A stretch of DNA of 8,185 nt from JAGLSB01 sp023135955 (GTDB lineage: Bacteria > Bacteroidota > Bacteroidia > Bacteroidales > GCA-2748055): contig DAOVIO010000171.1 in NCBI GenBank assembly GCA_030673645.1, positions 1 to 8,185 of the forward strand, in the 5' to 3' direction. Made by a program: the position numbers and the translations under genes. Each line of letters begins with the position of its first letter. Position 1 is the first letter of the stretch. Positions 5,547 to 8,185 of the stretch are shown here, in pieces. A model generated the notes under the pieces. It worked only from the letters and a program-made list of their open reading frames with translations. It did no database searches and was not told where the DNA came from.

Positions 5547-6173
5547 TTAATTTCCTCCGATATTTTTAGGTTCCGCTTCAGAAATATTCATCTTATATAC
5601 TTTTTTAACTCCCTTAATGATTTCGTCATCAACGAAATTCATAGGATTTAAATCACTGTATTTTCTTCCAAAATAATCCATACAAAACTGATTTCTAAGT
5701 CCATTAACCGCAGAAACTAAAACATCCTGTACCTGTAAATATTTGCCATAGGTAGTAGAGCGGTCATTCTGAAGGGAAACAACTCCTTTGGACACCAGGA
5801 AAGTACCCAGACCATCAGGAAATCTGGATGATAAACCTGGCGGGAACTGGACATCCACTTCTTCCATTTCCGGTAAGGTTTTTGAATTTGTAGGATTACT
5901 GAAAAATTCTGTAGTTTTTATTTTAAGCGACTGCAAATCCATCACTTCTCCACCTACCATTAGCTGATCATCCCTGTTAATTAGCACAACCAATACATTT
6001 CTTTCCTTAACATCAACTTCTGTATCTTGTTCATCCTCAGGAATAGGAGGTAGAAGCCTTGTGATACCAGTATCAACATCCATGGTTGTAGTAACAAGAA
6101 AGAAAATCAATAGTAGAAAGGCGATATCCGCCATCGAGCCAGCATTAATTTGAGGTGTGTCTCTTCTTGCCAT
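5547..6173 (-). CDS. exbD: ExbD/TolR-family biopolymer transport protein (first, long copy)
   Basis: A 208-residue ExbD. MARRDTPQINAGSMADIAFL is the classic Bacteroidota N-terminus, with Asp16 starting the single helix (LLLIFFLVTTTMDVD) as the proton-relay residue; LLPPIPED follows at the periplasmic exit. The periplasmic part is longer than in its partner, with an extra segment near residues 85-125 and a tail rich in charged residues. I start at ATG 6173 instead of the in-frame GTG at 6212: the thirteen residues added by GTG are not seen in family members as I know them, although GTG would shorten the gap to the upstream gene from 47 to 8 bases. It works with ExbB (6908-7756) and probably forms a mixed complex with the next ExbD. 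Confidence 0.9.
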   Translation of the reverse strand: MARRDTPQINAGSMADIAFLLLIFFLVTTTMDVDTGITRLLPPIPEDEQDTEVDVKERNVLVVLINRDDQLMVGGEVMDLQSLKIKTTEFFSNPTNSKTLPEMEEVDVQFPPGLSSRFPDGLGTFLVSKGVVSLQNDRSTTYGKYLQVQDVLVSAVNGLRNQFCMDYFGRKYSDLNPMNFVDDEIIKGVKKVYKMNISEAEPKNIGGN

Positions 6174-6220
6174 TCTCTTATATTTAAAAGTGTTCCCAAT
6201 AATAGGAAACACAAGGATTT

Positions 6221-6901
6221 TTATTTAAAATACTTTGCAATTTCAGAATATACAATTGAAATTAGGATTATTCCCAGAACAAAATAAGTTGAGAGGAGTC
6301 CCATATCAATCAATTTTAAGACTTTCGGATCACTGTTATCAGTACCGTCATACCCTGTAATGTCAATTGGAACATCAGAGCCAAGCATATATGCTATTCC
6401 AATCAAGATGGCAATTCCAACAAGAACAATAAGTCCCTTAATCAGAGCTTTTGAATTGGATACCACTTGAACCAAAGAAAATCCAACAGCAATTAGCAAA
6501 GTAAATACAACAAGTATATAAGCCCAAACAATTGCTATATCAGTTCTTCTGTGTACCAATCTTTCCATGAAACTGAGCTTAACGATCTCTTCAACAGGTT
6601 CTGAAACCTCTTCTGGAACAGGGAGCGTCTCCTCCTCAATTACTGCTTCTACAGTATCGGTTTCAACATCTTCTGAAGCAACCTCAAGGTTAAGAGAATC
6701 TACATCTGCAGTGAGGCTGTCTGCTTCTTCAGTTACTTGCATATAGGTATATGCAGCAGCAGGAGCATTTAACTTCTCCACTTTGGCTTCATAGGCAGCT
6801 ACATTGATGAGATTTTCACCGAAATAGAAGAAGCCAACCACAAGAACCGAAATTCCTGCAACTATATAGAGTGCTATTTGTGATATTTTAGAGAAAGACA
6901 T
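6221..6901 (-). CDS. Operon-linked four-helix membrane protein with an acidic insert
   Basis: A 226-residue protein of unknown function that occupies the slot between exbB and exbD where Bacteroidota usually carry an uncharacterised membrane protein. Helix 1 is residues 7-27 (LYIVAGISVLVVGFFYFG). Then comes a strongly acidic, low-complexity stretch, roughly residues 56-107 (rich in E, D, V, T and S). Three further helices follow: AIVWAYILVVFTLLIAVGFS, LIKGLIVLVGIAILIGIAY and STYFVLGIILISIVYSEIA. A conserved-looking loop, DVPIDITGYDGTDNSDPKVL, precedes the last helix. It starts 6 bases after exbB ends, so it is surely co-transcribed. I infer an accessory part of the ExbB/ExbD motor; no motif proves this. 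The acidic segment recalls that of ExbB and may face the periplasm. Confidence 0.8.
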   Translation of the reverse strand: MSFSKISQIALYIVAGISVLVVGFFYFGENLINVAAYEAKVEKLNAPAAAYTYMQVTEEADSLTADVDSLNLEVASEDVETDTVEAVIEEETLPVPEEVSEPVEEIVKLSFMERLVHRRTDIAIVWAYILVVFTLLIAVGFSLVQVVSNSKALIKGLIVLVGIAILIGIAYMLGSDVPIDITGYDGTDNSDPKVLKLIDMGLLSTYFVLGIILISIVYSEIAKYFK

Positions 6902-6907
6902 ATTTTC

Positions 6908-7756
6908 TTATTTTTTAAGATTGTGTTTTACCAGAATGTCAACAAGTGAAATGGAAGCATCTTCCATTTTATTGACAATAGAATCTATTTTTGCAATAAT
7001 ATAATTATAGAAAAGCTGCAGAATAATTGCAACAATAAGACCAGAAACTGTTGTGATAAGAGCCACTTTAATACCACCGGCAACAAGAGAGGCCTGAACA
7101 TCACCTGCAAGCTGAATTTTATCAAATGCATCGATCATACCAATTACAGTGCCCATAAACCCAAGCATAGGTGCAATGGAAATAAATAATGATATCCAAC
7201 TGAGTCCTCTTTCAAGAAGTCCCATCTGAACACTACCATAGGATACTATAGACTTTTCAACAACCTCAATTCCCTGGTCATTCTTTTCAAGCCCTTGATA
7301 AAAAATACTAGCAACAGGTCCTCGTGTATTTCTGCAAACTTCTTTAGCCGCATCAACACCACCAGCTTCAAGTGCTTCTTCAACATCAGTAAGAAGCTTT
7401 TCAGTATCTGTTGTAGCAAGACCCAGATAAATAATTCTTTCAAATGCAAATGCTAGTCCAAAGATAAGTGCTAGAAGAACCGCGCCCATAAATGAAGCTC
7501 CACCTTCAATAAATTTGGTTTTAAGGTTTTTATGAAGAACTGATAATCCTCCATCTTCCTCAGCAACTTCTTCCTCAGCAACTTCTTCTTCAACAACAGG
7601 TGCCTCTTCAACAACTTCCTCTGCAGCTGTTGTATCTACCATTTCGTCAACTGCTTCAGTCGACTCATCTGTAGCTTGATCCTGAGCAACTGCAACAAAT
7701 GATGTTCCCATCATTAGCAAACTGAAAACTGCTATAAATGCAAATAACTTTTTCAT
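6908..7756 (-). CDS. exbB: ExbB / MotA-TolQ family proton channel subunit with N-terminal signal and acidic extension
   Basis: A 282-residue protein. Residues 1-24 look like a signal peptide (KKLFAFIAVFSLLMMGTSFVAVAQ). Residues 25-69 are a nearly pure acidic segment (E, D, V, A, T) with short repeats such as EEEVAEEEVAEED. Then comes the MotA/TolQ/ExbB core: helix FMGAVLLALIFGLAFAFERI, a cytoplasmic part with DAAKEVCRNTRGPVASIF, and two helices in ERGLSWISLFISIAPMLGFM and VALITTVSGLIVAIILQLFY, with the conserved GTVIGMIDAF between. It conducts protons with ExbD to energise TonB-dependent transport through the outer membrane. Cleaved signals and long N-terminal extensions occur in some Bacteroidota ExbB proteins. 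It is the first gene of the operon, with its own promoter at 7807-7837. Confidence 0.92.
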   Translation of the reverse strand: MKKLFAFIAVFSLLMMGTSFVAVAQDQATDESTEAVDEMVDTTAAEEVVEEAPVVEEEVAEEEVAEEDGGLSVLHKNLKTKFIEGGASFMGAVLLALIFGLAFAFERIIYLGLATTDTEKLLTDVEEALEAGGVDAAKEVCRNTRGPVASIFYQGLEKNDQGIEVVEKSIVSYGSVQMGLLERGLSWISLFISIAPMLGFMGTVIGMIDAFDKIQLAGDVQASLVAGGIKVALITTVSGLIVAIILQLFYNYIIAKIDSIVNKMEDASISLVDILVKHNLKK

Positions 7757-7806
7757 GATTCAATTTTAGTTTAAATATTTATTTTAATTAACGTTTAATA
7801 AAGTCC

Positions 7807-7837
7807 CAAAAGTATATTCTTTTTATAATAAATTCAA
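7807..7837 (-). promoter_or_regulatory. Promoter of the exbB-exbD operon
   Basis: Read on the - strand, TTG (7837-7835) is followed after 20 bases by TACTTTTG (7814-7807), a match to the Bacteroidota TTG / TAnnTTTG promoter with the same 20-base spacing as before the toxin gene. Transcription would start near 7800, giving a leader of about 45 bases before the ATG at 7756. No operator-like repeat is seen. Confidence 0.65.
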
Positions 7838-7920
7838 GCTTAATGGCTTAAATAATTAATAAATATGACACAAATTTAATACTTTCTAATTTTTTATTAT
7901 TTATTACCCATTTTATATCG

Positions 7921-8008
7921 CGGAGAGAAAGGGATTCGAACCCCCGGTACCCTTTTGGGGTACACACGCTTTCCAGGCGTGCCAGTTAAACCACTCCTGC
8001 ATCTCTCC
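7921..8008 (-). tRNA. tRNA-Ser (anticodon GGA)
   Basis: An 88-base class II tRNA. The acceptor stem pairs GGAGAGA (5' end at 8008) with TCTCTCC, with discriminator G at 7921. The D arm contains GTGGTTTAACTGGC. The anticodon stem is CACGC/GCGTG with loop CTGGAAA, giving anticodon GGA for serine UCC/UCU codons. A long variable arm, GTACCC-CAAAA-GGGTAC, is typical of serine. The T loop is TTCGAAT. CCA is not encoded. No clear terminator separates it from the exbB promoter downstream, and its own promoter is not evident; partial copies of its 5' part precede it. Confidence 0.97.
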
Positions 8009-8061
8009 AGTAACTTATATCTTCTATCAAAGAACCTAATATTTATATTAACAAGAGTCCT
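8009..8061 (-). repeat. tRNA leader spacer, first copy
   Basis: The bases just upstream of tRNA-Ser contain GGTTCTTTGATAGAAG and AGTTACT. The same two elements recur upstream of the truncated tRNA copy (8116-8169), so the spacer is part of the tandem unit. GTTCTTTGA resembles the boxA-like antitermination motif of rRNA leaders, but this is only a resemblance. Confidence 0.6.
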
Positions 8062-8086
8062 CACGCTTTCTCCCGAGGACTCGGGA
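8055..8086. repeat. Overlapping palindromes in the truncated tRNA copy
   Basis: Two mutually exclusive perfect inverted repeats overlap here. TCCCGAG (8071-8077) pairs with CTCGGGA (8080-8086) across two bases, and GAGTCCTC (8055-8062) pairs with GAGGACTC (8075-8082) across twelve. The 16 bases at 8062-8077 recur at 8170-8185, the last bases of the window, so at least one more unit begins beyond the edge. Confidence 0.85.
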
Positions 8087-8115
8087 TGCCAGTTAAACCA
8101 CTCCTGCATCTCTCC
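8087..8115 (-). pseudogene. Truncated tandem copy of the tRNA-Ser 5' part
   Basis: The 29 bases from GGAGAGATGCAGGAGTGGTT to AACTGGCA are identical to the first 29 of the tRNA-Ser gene and lie exactly 107 bases upstream. They hold the acceptor 5' strand and D arm only. The anticodon arm is replaced by the palindrome TCCCGAG-TC-CTCGGGA, then AAAGCGTG resumes the tRNA match; variable arm, T arm and acceptor 3' strand are absent. It cannot make a tRNA. Confidence 0.85.
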
Positions 8116-8185
8116 AGTAACTATTTCTTCTATCAAAGAACCTATTAATTTATTTCCGGCAGTAGTACCCACGCTTTCTCCCGAG

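Noticed and set aside
6174..6212. GTG start adding 13 residues to the first ExbD
   Set aside because: The MARR...INAGSMADIAF beginning is standard for the family; the shorter gap to the upstream gene is the only argument for GTG.
7897..8172. 91-codon - strand frame
   Set aside because: It reads through tRNA-Ser and its truncated copy; the peptide is the familiar spurious translation of a tRNA array.

Overview
The window looks like the chromosome of an AT-rich Bacteroidota bacterium, probably of the Bacteroidales/Marinilabiliales/Cytophaga kind. Four things point there: an ExbB - four-helix protein - ExbD - ExbD operon in the Bacteroidota order; a Por (type IX) secretion sorting-domain module; three upstream regions matching the Bacteroidota -7 promoter element TAnnTTTG; and general lack of Shine-Dalgarno sequences. 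Species cannot be assigned from the sequence.

Left part (1-1670) is accessory and decayed. After about 260 bases of AT-rich DNA without a gene comes a HigB/HigA-type toxin-antitoxin pair on the + strand, with an inverted-repeat operator that overlaps the promoter. Next, on the - strand, lies a remnant of a GH28 polygalacturonase-like gene with an internal deletion. Then comes an array of 13 tandem units of 22-24 bp (1335-1636), ending against a terminator hairpin.

Middle part (1688-3180) is the most unusual. A secreted DUF4347 protein (1888-2478) is followed 26 bases later by a 57-codon frame that reads as a free-standing type IX sorting domain (1688-1861). A related 53-codon frame (2744-2905) lies upstream. 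Two intergenic regions each carry three evenly spaced Crp/Fnr-like palindromes (centres 22-23 bp apart), and the two triplets match site for site. I read this as a tandem duplication of a module [three sites - secreted protein - sorting domain] whose second copy lost its main gene.

Right part is ordinary housekeeping. A GT2 polyprenyl-phosphate glycosyltransferase and an overlapping LPG-synthase-TM/flippase-like membrane protein (+ strand, 3193-4987) probably work together on a lipid-linked sugar. They converge, at a shared bidirectional terminator, on a four-gene - strand operon (7756 to 5051) for a proton-motive-force-driven ExbB/ExbD motor that energises TonB-dependent outer-membrane uptake. 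Upstream of it lies tRNA-Ser(GGA), preceded by at least one tandem copy of only the 5' third of that tRNA plus palindromic sequence, reaching the window edge.
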